A stretch of 64,000 nucleotides of DNA from Microbacteriaceae bacterium (lineage in GTDB: Bacteria > Actinomycetota > Actinomycetes > Actinomycetales > Microbacteriaceae): assembly GCA_025464975.1 (NCBI GenBank), contig JAODMT010000011.1:62001-126000 (forward strand), read 5' to 3'. Within the stretch, counting starts at the first letter, position 1, and every line of letters starts with the position of its first letter. Under the pieces are notes generated by a model. It saw nothing but the letters and a program-made list of their open reading frames with translations, did not search any database and was not told where the DNA came from. Below, one piece after another: positions 8,385-16,847 of this stretch. The position numbers and the translations under genes are program-made.

Positions 8385-9131
8385 ATGGCCAGTGGCCCGC
8401 TTTCCGTCCAGCTTTACACGGTGAGGGACGCCCTTGCGGCCGACCTTCCGGGCACGCTCCGTCGAGTCGCGGATCTGGGATATCGCAACGTCGAGCTCTT
8501 CGGTTTCGTTGACCTTGCCGACAAGTACAGCGAAATCCTTCCGTCCGTAGGCCTCTCCGTGCCGTCGGCTCACGCCCGTCTCATCGGACAAGACACCGCG
8601 GCGATTTTCGCCGCCGCACAGAAGATCGGTATCGCGACGGTCATCGACCCGCACATCGACCGCACCCTGTGGAACGATCGCTCCGACATCGAAAAGCAAG
8701 CGGCGCTGCTGAACGAGATCGCCAAGTCCGGCGCGGATCACGGCCTTCGCATCGGCTACCACAACCACTGGTGGGAGACCGAGTCCCGGATCGACGGGAC
8801 CACCGCGCTTGAGATCTTTGCTGACGCCCTAGACCCGGCCGTTGTGCTGGAGGTCGACACCTACTGGGCTGAGGTCGGCGGAGTCTCCGCAATCGATCTG
8901 CTTGGGCGTCTCGGGGATCGGGTACAGCTCATCCACGTCAAGGATGGCGCGGTCTCCCAGGATGACCAGGACCAGACTGCGGTCGGATCCGGCACGCTCG
9001 ACGTGCTCGGGATCCTCGCCGCGGCACCACACGCCCTGCCGGTCGTCGAACTCGACGGCTTCAACGGGGATGTCTTCGACGCCCTTCGCGACAGCTTCAG
9101 CTACCTGACCTCGAACGGCGTCACGGCATGA
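8385..9131 (+). CDS. Sugar phosphate isomerase/epimerase-type TIM barrel protein (short form)
   Basis: A 248-residue AP-endonuclease-2/xylose-isomerase-like TIM barrel; start ATG 8385 with AAAGGAGA at 8371-8378. Likely metal ligands are in RIGYHNHWWE (Glu/His), LEVDTYW (Asp), LIHVKDG (His) and VVELDGF (Glu). This family includes epimerases and also lyases/hydratases acting on 3-keto-sugars. It is the first gene of the operon and overlaps the next by 4 bp (ATGA). With two Gfo/Idh/MocA partners, a role on a 3-keto-sugar intermediate is more likely than on a sugar phosphate. That is inference from context. Confidence 0.85.
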   Translation: MASGPLSVQLYTVRDALAADLPGTLRRVADLGYRNVELFGFVDLADKYSEILPSVGLSVPSAHARLIGQDTAAIFAAAQKIGIATVIDPHIDRTLWNDRSDIEKQAALLNEIAKSGADHGLRIGYHNHWWETESRIDGTTALEIFADALDPAVVLEVDTYWAEVGGVSAIDLLGRLGDRVQLIHVKDGAVSQDDQDQTAVGSGTLDVLGILAAAPHALPVVELDGFNGDVFDALRDSFSYLTSNGVTA

Positions 9132-10234
9132 GCCGCGCCGGACGGGTCGGCGTCGGTGTCATCGGGGCCGGAGTAATCAGCTCCCAGTACCTCGACAACC
9201 TCACGGTCTTCCCAGACCTGGAGGTGCTGTTCGTCGCCGACATCGATCTGGACCGCGCGAGCGCGCAAGCGGCCAAGTACGGCATCCCGGGAAGCGGAAC
9301 GGTCGCAGACCTTCTTGCCAATCCGGACATCGAGATTGTCGTAAACCTCACCATTCCCGCCGCGCACGTCGAGGTGGCACTTCAGGCGCTGGCCGCGGGC
9401 AAGAACGTGTGGACCGAGAAGCCCTTCGCCCTCGACCGCGAGAGCGGCCGGAAACTGCTCGACGAGGCCGACCGGCTCGGGCTGCGTGTCGCGACCGCGC
9501 CGGACACCTTCCTCGGCGCCGGGCTGCAGACCGCCCTTCGCCTCATGGCCGAGGGAGCCATCGGAACGCCACTGACCGCCCTCGCGCTCATGCAGTCGCC
9601 CGGGCCGGATTCGTGGCATCCGAATCCCGAGTTCCTCTTCCAGGAGGGCGGCGGACCGCTGTTCGACATCGGCCCGTACTACCTCACCACCCTCGTTCAG
9701 GCCTTCGGGCCGGTGCGAAGGGTGACGGCAGCCCAGTCGACATCCCGAGCGGTTCGAACAATCGGATCCGGACCGCGCGCCGGCACCGAGTTCGATGTGA
9801 CGGTCCCATCGCATCACAGCGCCCTCCTCGACTTCGAGAACGGCGCTTCCGCGCAGGTGATTTTCAGCTTCGAGTCGCATCGCAAGCGCACCGGATTCAT
9901 CGAGGTTTCCGGAACCAAGGCAACCATCCAGTTGCCTGATCCGAACAACTTCGACGGTGACTCGGTGATCTTCGACGAGGCGAACGAAGACGGCAAGACC
10001 GTGGAAGCGGTTGGGTCCATTTCGAGCCGCGGTACCGGGGTGGCGGAGCTCGCGCAGTCGATCCGGGCCGGTCGACCGGAACGTGCAGCGGGCGCGCAGG
10101 CGTTCCACGTTCTCGACATCATGGTGTCGATTTCCGAGTCGGCTCGTCTCGGCGAGCCGGTTCCCATCACGAGCAGCTTCACCAAGGCTCCCCCGGTTCC
10201 GGAGGACTGGGATCCCAAGGTGGCAACGCTGTGA
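9128..10234 (+). CDS. Gfo/Idh/MocA family NAD(P)-dependent sugar oxidoreductase (first)
   Basis: A 368-residue protein with the N-terminal Rossmann motif VGVIGAGVIS. The conserved EKPFALD follows, where the Lys is the family catalytic lysine. The C-terminal alpha/beta domain includes GGGPLFDIGPYYLTTL, whose Asp and Tyr/His region lies near the active site. Members oxidise or reduce a sugar hydroxyl or ketone. It is translationally coupled to both neighbours or nearly so. Two different paralogues in one operon suggest one oxidation step and one later reduction step. Confidence 0.9.
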   Translation: MSRAGRVGVGVIGAGVISSQYLDNLTVFPDLEVLFVADIDLDRASAQAAKYGIPGSGTVADLLANPDIEIVVNLTIPAAHVEVALQALAAGKNVWTEKPFALDRESGRKLLDEADRLGLRVATAPDTFLGAGLQTALRLMAEGAIGTPLTALALMQSPGPDSWHPNPEFLFQEGGGPLFDIGPYYLTTLVQAFGPVRRVTAAQSTSRAVRTIGSGPRAGTEFDVTVPSHHSALLDFENGASAQVIFSFESHRKRTGFIEVSGTKATIQLPDPNNFDGDSVIFDEANEDGKTVEAVGSISSRGTGVAELAQSIRAGRPERAAGAQAFHVLDIMVSISESARLGEPVPITSSFTKAPPVPEDWDPKVATL

Positions 10235-10246
10235 TGAGCCTCTGAG

Positions 10247-11344
10247 GTGGGATCGCGCACACCACTAGGCGTGGGATTTATTGGTGCCGGCTTCATGGCC
10301 ACGGTGCATAGCCGGGCCGCGAGATCCGATGGCGCGAGGCTAGCCGCCGTGGTCAGCTCTGGCGGTGCGGGTTCTGCCCGCGCCGCCGAGGCCCTCGGGT
10401 TCGAGCGCTCGTACGACTCGGCCGAGCAGCTGCTGGCGGATGATGACATTCAGGTCGTGCACATCGTCACACCGAACGTCACGCATTTCGAGTTCGCCCT
10501 CGCGGCGCTCGATGCCGGAAAGCATGTCGTGTGCGAGAAGCCGCTGACGACTAACACCGAGGACGCCCGGACGCTCGTCGCGGCCGCCGCGGCGGCGGGC
10601 GTGTCGGCCACCGTGCCGTTCGTCTACCGCTTCCATCCGATGGTGCGAGAGGCACGTGCACGGGTGCGCTCCGGGGAGACCGGCGCGCTGCTGAGCATTC
10701 AGGCGAGCTATCTCCAGGACTGGCTTCTCGAGCGCTCCGATGACAATTGGCGGGTCGATAGGAACGTGGGCGGCCCGTCCCGCGCGTTTGCCGACATTGG
10801 GTCGCACCTGTGCGACCTGCTCGAGTTTGTGACCGGCGACCACATCGCTCGGGTGCAGGCCGTCACCAAAACGGTGTTCGCCGATCGGGCAATGAACCGA
10901 ACGGTGACAACCGAAGACCTCGCGGCAGTCCTGCTCGAGACTCGCGGCGGCGTGGTCGGCACACTTCTCGTGTCGCAGGTCGCGCCCGGTCGCAAGAATC
11001 GACTGCAATTCGAGATCTCCGGAGCCGAGCAGACCGTTGAGTTCAATCAGGAGGATCCGGAGTCGCTGTGGCTTGGGCGCCGTCAGGGTTCTCAACTGTT
11101 GCGCCGCGATCTCGAGTTGAGCGCCGATGCAATGCGCCTCTCGGTGCTTCCGCCGGGGCATCCGCTCGGGTACCAAGACGCGTTCAACGCGTTTGTCGCG
11201 GACAGCTATGCGAACGTGCGCGGTGAACCGCGCGATGGTCTTCCGACCTTCGAGGACGGACTGCGCGCCGTGACTATCACCGACGCAGTGCTCGAATCAG
11301 CAGCAACCGACTCATGGGTCGTAATAGAAGGGGAATCCGCATGA
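10247..11344 (+). CDS. Gfo/Idh/MocA family NAD(P)-dependent sugar oxidoreductase (second)
   Basis: 365 residues from a GTG start at 10247; GTG 10271 is a later in-frame alternative, and neither has an ideal Shine-Dalgarno. The Rossmann motif is VGFIGAGFMA, the catalytic-lysine motif is CEKPLTTN, and the C-terminal domain has RNVGGPSRAFADIGSHLCDL with Asp and His in the usual places. It is clearly diverged from the preceding paralogue. It overlaps the next gene by 4 bp. The proposed job, reduction of a keto-sugar to close the pathway or oxidation of a different anomer, is inference. Confidence 0.9.
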   Translation: MGSRTPLGVGFIGAGFMATVHSRAARSDGARLAAVVSSGGAGSARAAEALGFERSYDSAEQLLADDDIQVVHIVTPNVTHFEFALAALDAGKHVVCEKPLTTNTEDARTLVAAAAAAGVSATVPFVYRFHPMVREARARVRSGETGALLSIQASYLQDWLLERSDDNWRVDRNVGGPSRAFADIGSHLCDLLEFVTGDHIARVQAVTKTVFADRAMNRTVTTEDLAAVLLETRGGVVGTLLVSQVAPGRKNRLQFEISGAEQTVEFNQEDPESLWLGRRQGSQLLRRDLELSADAMRLSVLPPGHPLGYQDAFNAFVADSYANVRGEPRDGLPTFEDGLRAVTITDAVLESAATDSWVVIEGESA

Positions 11345-12372
11345 CCGACGATGTGAAGGCAGACCAGACGCATCCAATCACCCTGTTTACCGGGCAGTGG
11401 GCGGATTTGCCGCTCGAGGAGGTCGCCCGATACGCGAGCGAGTGGGGCTACGACGGCCTGGAGATTGCCTGCTCTGGAGAACATCTCGATGTGTGGCGGG
11501 CTGCGGAGGACAAGACCTACCTACAGGGACGCCTCGACATCCTGGACCGGTATGGACTCAAGGTCTTCGCGATCTCCAATCACCTCAAGGGCCAGGCGGT
11601 CTGCGACGATCCGATCGACTTCCGCCACCAGGCGATAGTGGGATCCCGGGTGTGGGGCGACGGCGAGGCCGAGGGCGTCCGACAGCGTGCCGCCGCAGAG
11701 ATGAAGCTCACTGCGACAGTGGCGCGAAAGCTCGGCGTCGACACCGTCGTCGGGTTCACGGGGTCAAAGATCTGGCCGTATGTGGCCCAGTTCCCCCCGG
11801 TTCCCGCCGAGGTATTCGAGGCGGGCTACCAGGACTTCGCCGACCGTTGGAACCCCATTCTCGACGTCTTCGACGACGAGGGCGTGCGGTTCGCGCACGA
11901 GGTGCACCCGAGCGAGATCGCGTACGACTACTGGAGCACTGTTCGCTCTCTCGAGGCCATCGGAAACCGCCCCGCATTCGGGCTCAACTGGGACCCGAGC
12001 CACATGATGTGGCAAGACATCGACCCGGTTGGTTTCATCGTGGACTTCGCGGACCGCATCTATCATGTGGACTGCAAGGACACTCGCCTGCGACCGAAAA
12101 ACGGCCGAGCGGGAGTGCTGGGATCGCACCTGCCGTGGGGCGATCCGCGCCGCGGCTGGGACTTCGTCTCGACCGGGCACGGGGACGTGCCGTGGGAAGA
12201 CTCCTTCAGAGCCCTCGAGTCGATCGGATACTCCGGCCCGATTTCTATCGAGTGGGAAGACGCGGGCATGGATCGCCTGCACGGCGCCAAGGAGGCGATC
12301 GGATTCATCCGCTCGCTTCTGTGGAAGCGCCCAACGACGTCATTCGACGCGGCATTCAGCAATCAGGAATGA
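11341..12372 (+). CDS. Sugar phosphate isomerase/epimerase-type TIM barrel protein (long form)
   Basis: 343 residues from ATG 11341 (AGGGGAA upstream). Metal-ligand segments are visible in order: RFAHEVHPSE (Glu), GLNWDPSHM (Asp, His), IYHVDCKDT (His) and ISIEWEDAG (Glu). It is about 95 residues longer than the first TIM barrel of the operon, with an extension around HLKGQAVCDD and IWPYVAQFPP. It belongs to the xylose-isomerase-like group often paired with Gfo/Idh/MocA enzymes in glycoside and anhydrosugar pathways. An isomerase, an eliminase or a hydratase role is possible. Confidence 0.87.
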   Translation: MTDDVKADQTHPITLFTGQWADLPLEEVARYASEWGYDGLEIACSGEHLDVWRAAEDKTYLQGRLDILDRYGLKVFAISNHLKGQAVCDDPIDFRHQAIVGSRVWGDGEAEGVRQRAAAEMKLTATVARKLGVDTVVGFTGSKIWPYVAQFPPVPAEVFEAGYQDFADRWNPILDVFDDEGVRFAHEVHPSEIAYDYWSTVRSLEAIGNRPAFGLNWDPSHMMWQDIDPVGFIVDFADRIYHVDCKDTRLRPKNGRAGVLGSHLPWGDPRRGWDFVSTGHGDVPWEDSFRALESIGYSGPISIEWEDAGMDRLHGAKEAIGFIRSLLWKRPTTSFDAAFSNQE

Positions 12373-12487
12373 ACGCCGAAGCATCATTGAAACGGAGGGG
12401 ATAAGCGCAACACGAGTGTCAATCACTGCATCCGCATGAATTATGGGCTGTCGACCATCTGGTCTTGCCCGAGACAAGGAAGTCATC

Positions 12488-13807
12488 ATGAAAATTAGAA
12501 CTATCGCAGCAGTAGCAACGGTAGCGGCGGTCCTCGTCGCGACCGCCGCGTGCAGCTCGGGGGGCACCTCCTCCACGAGCAGCAGCGGCACCGCCGGCAA
12601 AACGCTCACCTACTGGGCGAGCAACCAGGGAACCAGCATCGCGAACGACACTGCGGTGCTTACCCCGGAGCTTGCCAAGTTCAAGAAGCAGACCGGGATC
12701 ACCGTCAAGCTCGAGGTCATCGGGTGGAACGACCTGCAGACCCGCATTCAGACCGCTGTGACCTCAGGGCAGGCGCCCGACGTGGTCAACATCGGAAACA
12801 CCTGGGCGACCTCGCTGCAGGCGACGGGTGCCTTCATGCCGTACGGCTCGTCTGAGATGACGGCGATCGGCGGAGCGAGCAAGTTCGCCACGACCGCACT
12901 CAGCACGGGTGGCGCGCCCGGCCAGACCGTGACCTCGGTCCCGCTGTACGGCCTGGTCTACGGCCTGTATTACAACAAGAAGATGTTCTCGGACGCCGGA
13001 CTGACTCCCCCCACGACCTGGGAGGAAATGGTTGCCGACGGCAAGAAGCTCACGAACGCGTCGACGGGAGTGAACGGACTCGCGATCGCCGCCGGTAGTT
13101 ACACGGAGAACGCTCACTTCGCCTTCATCAACGCCGCCCAGAACAACGCGTCCCTGTTTAATAAGGCCGGGAAGCCGACATTCACCTCGGCCGGAGTCGT
13201 CGATGGCATCAAGCGTTACCTCGATCTCATGCAGACGGACAAGGTTTCGCCCGTTGCCGACGCGCAGTACGACAACGCCACACAGTCGACGAGCGATTTC
13301 GCTAACGGCAAGGCGGCCATGATCATCAACCAGAGCAACGCCGACGGCACCATCAACGCCGCAGGCATGACCTCCGACCAGTACGGCGTTGTGCCGCTCC
13401 CCGCTCCGTCAGGGGGCAAGAAGGTCGCGAGCTTCATTGCCGGAATCAACCTCTCCGTGTTCAAGAACACGAAGAACAAGACCGGTGCTCTTGAGTTCGT
13501 GAAGTTCATGACGAGCGCCGCGGAGCAGGGTGTTCTCGACAAGCCGTACTCGGCTCTTCCCGTATTGAAGGGCGTAACGCCGACCTTCACAACCAACACG
13601 GCAGAGGCGAAGACGTTCTCGGACATCTACAACAACATGTCTCAGCCGCTTCCGTTGGTTCCGGCTGAGGACCAGTTCGAAAGCACGGTCGGCAAGGCGA
13701 TGAACGCCTTGTTCGCGACCATTGCCACCGGCGGAACGGTCTCGACGTCCGACATCAAGACGGCACTCCAGACCGCGCAGGACCAGGTCACCGCAACGAT
13801 GGGTTAG
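12488..13807 (+). CDS. ABC sugar importer substrate-binding lipoprotein
   Basis: A 439-residue family 1 extracellular solute-binding protein. The signal peptide MKIRTIAAVATVAAVLVATA ends in AAC, with Cys22 the predicted lipid-modified residue. A Ser/Thr-rich linker (SSGGTSSTSSSG) precedes the mature domain. The body (KLEVIGWNDLQTRIQTAV, GQAPDVVNIGNTW, YGLVYGLYYNKKMF) is typical of binding proteins for oligosaccharides or glycosides. ATG 12488 has AAGGAAG about 6 bases before it. It delivers substrate to the two permeases that follow. The absence of an ATPase gene is common in actinobacteria, which share an MsiK-type ATPase. Confidence 0.93.
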   Translation: MKIRTIAAVATVAAVLVATAACSSGGTSSTSSSGTAGKTLTYWASNQGTSIANDTAVLTPELAKFKKQTGITVKLEVIGWNDLQTRIQTAVTSGQAPDVVNIGNTWATSLQATGAFMPYGSSEMTAIGGASKFATTALSTGGAPGQTVTSVPLYGLVYGLYYNKKMFSDAGLTPPTTWEEMVADGKKLTNASTGVNGLAIAAGSYTENAHFAFINAAQNNASLFNKAGKPTFTSAGVVDGIKRYLDLMQTDKVSPVADAQYDNATQSTSDFANGKAAMIINQSNADGTINAAGMTSDQYGVVPLPAPSGGKKVASFIAGINLSVFKNTKNKTGALEFVKFMTSAAEQGVLDKPYSALPVLKGVTPTFTTNTAEAKTFSDIYNNMSQPLPLVPAEDQFESTVGKAMNALFATIATGGTVSTSDIKTALQTAQDQVTATMG

Positions 13808-13814
13808 CGGCAGG

Positions 13815-13849
13815 GGTGGCGGCGGAACCGTCCTGGTTCCGCCGCCACC
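13815..13849 (+). promoter_or_regulatory. Strong intercistronic hairpin between binding-protein and permease genes
   Basis: A perfect 15-bp stem, GGTGGCGGCGGAACC (13815-13829) with GGTTCCGCCGCCACC (13835-13849), and a 5-base loop. No U-tract follows, so it is less likely a full terminator. Hairpins here usually protect the binding-protein mRNA or partly stop transcription, making binding protein exceed permease. Confidence 0.7.
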
Positions 13850-13903
13850 ATTGCTCCCCATCCCCCACGCATCACCCACTGATCGACGCAGATTGGAATT
13901 TCT

Positions 13904-14899
13904 ATGGCTGTGACGGAGGCGCGCCCGCGCGCCGGGTCCCCATCTCCGCAAACCGGCACGAAAGCGGGTCCCACCCGTTTCCGAAGGAAGAAACCGGCCG
14001 GTTGGTGGTTGCCGTTCGTGTTGATCGCCCCCGCGGTGGTCTTCGAAATACTCATCCACGTCACGCCGATGCTGGTCGGCATCTGGATGAGCTTCATCAA
14101 GCTCACCAAGTTCTTCATCGCCAACTGGTCCGCTGCACCCGCGGCCGGACTGAGCAACTACCACCTGGCACTTGATGTGAACGGTGCCCTCGGCGCCTCG
14201 CTGCTGAACTCGTTCCTCATCACCTGCGCGTTCACCATCATCGTCGTTGGCGTGTCCTGGCTGTTCGGGATGGCCGGCGCGGTCGTGCTTCAGCGTTCCT
14301 TCCGCGGTCGGGCGCTGTTCCGCACCCTCTTTCTCGTCCCGTACGCGATCCCCGTCTATGCCGGCATCATCGCGTGGAAGTTCATGTTCCAGCGCGACAC
14401 CGGAGCGATCAACCACTTTCTGGCCGACAACCTGCACCTGATCAGCGCGACAGATAAGCCGTTCTGGCTGATCGGAGACAACGCGTTCACCGCTGTCGTC
14501 GTGGTGGCGATCTGGCGCACCTGGCCATTCGCGTTCCTCATGCTCATGGCCGGGCTCCAGAGTATTCCGGAGGAGGTGTACGAGGCATCCGCGGTCGACG
14601 GCGCCCGTCCGTTCCGCCAGTGGCGAAGCATTACGGTGCCGATGTTGGGTCCGGTGAACCGAGTGCTCGTGCTCGTGATGTTCCTCTGGACATTCAACGA
14701 CTTCAACACGCCGTACATCCTCTTTGGCGGGGCTCAACCTCCCTCCGGAGACCTGATCTCGTTCCACATCTATTCGGCGTCGTTCCTCACCCTCAACTTC
14801 GGGTTCGGGTCGGCAATGTCGGTGCTGCTGTTGTTGTTCCTGCTGCTTGTCACAGGCACCTACCTATTCATTCTCAATCGGAGGTCCAGAAATGCGTGA
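13904..14899 (+). CDS. ABC sugar importer permease, MalF/UgpA type
   Basis: A 331-residue inner membrane permease. After a hydrophilic N-terminus (about 40 residues, rich in Arg/Pro/Ser) there are about six membrane helices, the first being WWLPFVLIAPAVVFEILIHV. The EAA loop that contacts the ATPase is EASAVDGARPFRQWRSITVP in the C-terminal third. It pairs with the downstream permease, which it overlaps by 8 bp. The start is the ATG at 13904, 96 bp after the binding-protein gene. The substrate is presumably the sugar handled by the upstream enzymes. Confidence 0.93.
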   Translation: MAVTEARPRAGSPSPQTGTKAGPTRFRRKKPAGWWLPFVLIAPAVVFEILIHVTPMLVGIWMSFIKLTKFFIANWSAAPAAGLSNYHLALDVNGALGASLLNSFLITCAFTIIVVGVSWLFGMAGAVVLQRSFRGRALFRTLFLVPYAIPVYAGIIAWKFMFQRDTGAINHFLADNLHLISATDKPFWLIGDNAFTAVVVVAIWRTWPFAFLMLMAGLQSIPEEVYEASAVDGARPFRQWRSITVPMLGPVNRVLVLVMFLWTFNDFNTPYILFGGAQPPSGDLISFHIYSASFLTLNFGFGSAMSVLLLLFLLLVTGTYLFILNRRSRNA

Positions 14900-15731
14900 G
14901 ACCCTCGGATCAAAGTGGTTTCGAGCCGTCGTCCTGGTGATTCTCGGCGTCTTCACCGCGGTGCCGCTCTACGTGATGATCACCTCGGCGCTCAAGCCCC
15001 TCGGAGATGTGCAAAACAACTTCACCTGGTGGCCGACGCACTTCACGATGCAGCCATTCATCGACATCTGGTCGACGGTGCCGCTGGGTCAGTACTTCGT
15101 GAACAGCCTCATCGTCTCGGGTATCTCCACAGTGCTGAGCGTTCTGATTGCGATTTTCGCCTCGTACGCGGTGTCTCGCTACCGGTTCAAGGGGCGTGGG
15201 ATCTTCACCACCACGGTGCTGTCAACGCAGATGTTCCCCGGGGTGCTGTTCCTGCTTCCCCTGTACCTGATCTTCATCAACATCAACCAGACCTTCGGGA
15301 TTCAACTGGCCGGAACACGAACCGGGCTGATCATCACCTACCTGACCTTTTCGCTTCCGTTCGCGATCTGGATGCTGGCCGGATACCTCGACAACATCCC
15401 GAAGGAGCTCGATGAGGCCGCTCGCGTGGACGGCTCGTCGGCGATGGGTGTGCTGTTCCGGGTCATCCTTCCGGTTGCGCGGCCCGGGTTGATCGCGGTG
15501 GCGATCTATTGCTTCATGACCTCGTGGGGCGAAGTGCTCTTCGCGTCGGTGCTGACGACCCAGGACAGCCGAACTCTTGCGGTCGGGCTGGGCGGCTACT
15601 CGACGGAAACCAACGTCTATTGGAACCAGATCATGGCGGCCTCGCTCGTCGTGAGCATTCCGGTCGTCGTCGGGTTCCTGCTTCTGCAGAGGAATTTCGT
15701 CGCCGGCCTCACTGCGGGCTCCGTGAAGTAG
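14892..15731 (+). CDS. ABC sugar importer permease, MalG/UgpE type
   Basis: 279 residues from ATG 14892, within the end of the previous gene; GGAGG lies at about 14880-14884. There are six membrane helices. The EAA motif is EAARVDGSSAMGVLFRVILP, followed by VARPGLIAVAIYCFM. It is the last gene of the operon; a strong terminator hairpin begins 18 bp after its stop. It forms the heterodimeric channel with the MalF-type partner. There is no sign of truncation. Confidence 0.93.
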   Translation: MRETLGSKWFRAVVLVILGVFTAVPLYVMITSALKPLGDVQNNFTWWPTHFTMQPFIDIWSTVPLGQYFVNSLIVSGISTVLSVLIAIFASYAVSRYRFKGRGIFTTTVLSTQMFPGVLFLLPLYLIFININQTFGIQLAGTRTGLIITYLTFSLPFAIWMLAGYLDNIPKELDEAARVDGSSAMGVLFRVILPVARPGLIAVAIYCFMTSWGEVLFASVLTTQDSRTLAVGLGGYSTETNVYWNQIMAASLVVSIPVVVGFLLLQRNFVAGLTAGSVK

Positions 15732-15749
15732 CGCTCAGCGATCACGCCC

Positions 15750-15791
15750 GTGGCCCGGGCAGCGACCCACTGTGGGCGTTGCCCGGGCCAC
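15750..15791 (+). terminator. Terminator of the sugar operon
   Basis: GTGGCCCGGGCAGCG (15750-15764) pairs with CGTTGCCCGGGCCAC (15777-15791) with one G-U pair; the 12-base loop has further complementarity (ACCCAC/GTGGG). It lies directly after the last permease and before a convergent gene, so it may act in both directions. Confidence 0.75.
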
Positions 15792-15804
15792 AGGTGTGTA
15801 AGGG

Positions 15805-16092
15805 CTAGCTTGCCGCCCGTTGCGGGGTGGCGAACCGTTGGGCCGAGCGTGCTCTCGCCTTTGCTGCCTCGACCTCCCGGCTCTTTGGCGGGGCCGAGCT
15901 CACGAGATCATCGAGGAGGTGCCGCGAAATGTGTGCGATCTCGGCGACAGCGCGATCGAACGCCTCGGCGTTTGCCTTCGATGGCTTGGTCGATCCGCTG
16001 ATCTTGCGCACAAACTGCAACGCCGCAGCGTGCACTTCGTCCTCGGTTGCGGCTGGTTCAAAGTTGTGGAGTGGGTGGATGTTCCGGCACAT
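15805..16092 (-). CDS. DUF2277 family small protein
   Basis: A 95-residue protein starting MCRNIHPLHNFEPAAT, the diagnostic N-terminus of DUF2277, followed by ALQFVRKISGSTKPSKANAE. The CRNI...LHNFEP segment with Cys and two His is nearly invariant in the family, which has no known function. It is predicted soluble. It is separated from the sugar operon by a terminator, so it is probably independent. Confidence 0.88.
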   Translation of the reverse strand: MCRNIHPLHNFEPAATEDEVHAAALQFVRKISGSTKPSKANAEAFDRAVAEIAHISRHLLDDLVSSAPPKSREVEAAKARARSAQRFATPQRAAS

Positions 16093-16221
16093 GCTGTTAA
16101 GGTAACCCGCCTTGGGCTTCTCGTCACCCCGTTGCTGGCAATCACGGGCCTCGGGTCCGCGAGATCGGGTATAGCCTTCGGCGGGACGGCTCTGAAGTGA
16201 CCGTCAGAAAGCTGGTGCCTC

Positions 16222-16389
16222 GTGGACAAGCCATCGGGTCCGCTCTGGCGGCGTCTTCTCCGCCGGGTGTGGGCGGTGGTTCGCCGGGCCGGCACGGTCG
16301 TGTCCTACCTGCTCGTGGAGGGATCCGGGCGCCCGATGCGGCAGCGCCCGGACGAGAACGGCCGCCCGCGTGATGAGTACCGCCCGTAG
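16222..16389 (+). CDS. Possible small basic protein (55 aa)
   Basis: A GTG-initiated frame encoding MDKPSGPLWRRLLRRVWAVV at its start, then a hydrophobic stretch (TVVSYLLVEGSG) and a charged Arg/Asp-rich tail (RQRPDENGRPRDEYRP). It fills an otherwise empty gap and has the composition of a small membrane-associated protein. No clear Shine-Dalgarno is visible, and I do not recognise a family. It could be spurious. Confidence 0.35.
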   Translation: MDKPSGPLWRRLLRRVWAVVRRAGTVVSYLLVEGSGRPMRQRPDENGRPRDEYRP

Positions 16390-16421
16390 CAGATTCCGCC
16401 AGTCGACCAGGTCATCGGGAC

Positions 16422-16844
16422 CTACCCCGGTTGGCGAAGTCCCGCCATCCGGAGTACCGCCGCGAGGCCCTCGGCCGTTCCCGGCCAGTGCCGACTCACG
16501 GCGGCAGTCCCCGCGTGCCGGGTCGCGAACCGGAGTGCCAGCGCCACCACCAACGCGTCATCGAGGTAGCCGAGCACCGGGATGAAGTCCGGGATCAGGT
16601 CGATGGGTGACGCGAGGTAGACAAGCGGCAGCACCAGCCACAGCCGAACCCGAAACGACAGCGCCGGGTCCGCGCCCAATCGTTTCAACAGGCGAACGAC
16701 GTCGGGCACGAGCCGCAACAGGTCCCGAAGCGAGGCGGCATTGGGGTGCCGACGCTGCTCGAGCCACAGACTGATGACCAGGCCGCCCCAGAGGATGAGC
16801 ACGCCGCAGACTGCTCCGACGAGCACGTGCCAGACCGAAGTCAT
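16422..16844 (-). CDS. YkvA/DUF1232 family membrane protein
   Basis: 140 residues. An N-terminal membrane helix (VLVGAVCGVLILWGGLVISL) is followed by LLRLVPDVVRLLKRLGADP and the DUF1232 signature LVYLASPIDLIPDFIPVLGY, with LDDALVVALALR after it. The family is widespread and its function unknown; members sit in the cytoplasmic membrane. It lies 3 bp downstream of the cation transporter on the same strand, so it is probably co-transcribed with it and therefore under the CsoR-type operator. Confidence 0.88.
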   Translation of the reverse strand: MTSVWHVLVGAVCGVLILWGGLVISLWLEQRRHPNAASLRDLLRLVPDVVRLLKRLGADPALSFRVRLWLVLPLVYLASPIDLIPDFIPVLGYLDDALVVALALRFATRHAGTAAVSRHWPGTAEGLAAVLRMAGLRQPG

Positions 16845-16847
16845 CCG

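Noticed and set aside
7151-8512. A 453-codon plus-strand frame opposite the ROK regulator
   Set aside because: Antisense shadow; it has no motifs and crosses the promoter region of the sugar operon.
13409-14767. A 452-codon minus-strand frame across the binding-protein and permease genes
   Set aside because: His/Arg/Glu-rich antisense composition, and it spans the intercistronic hairpin.
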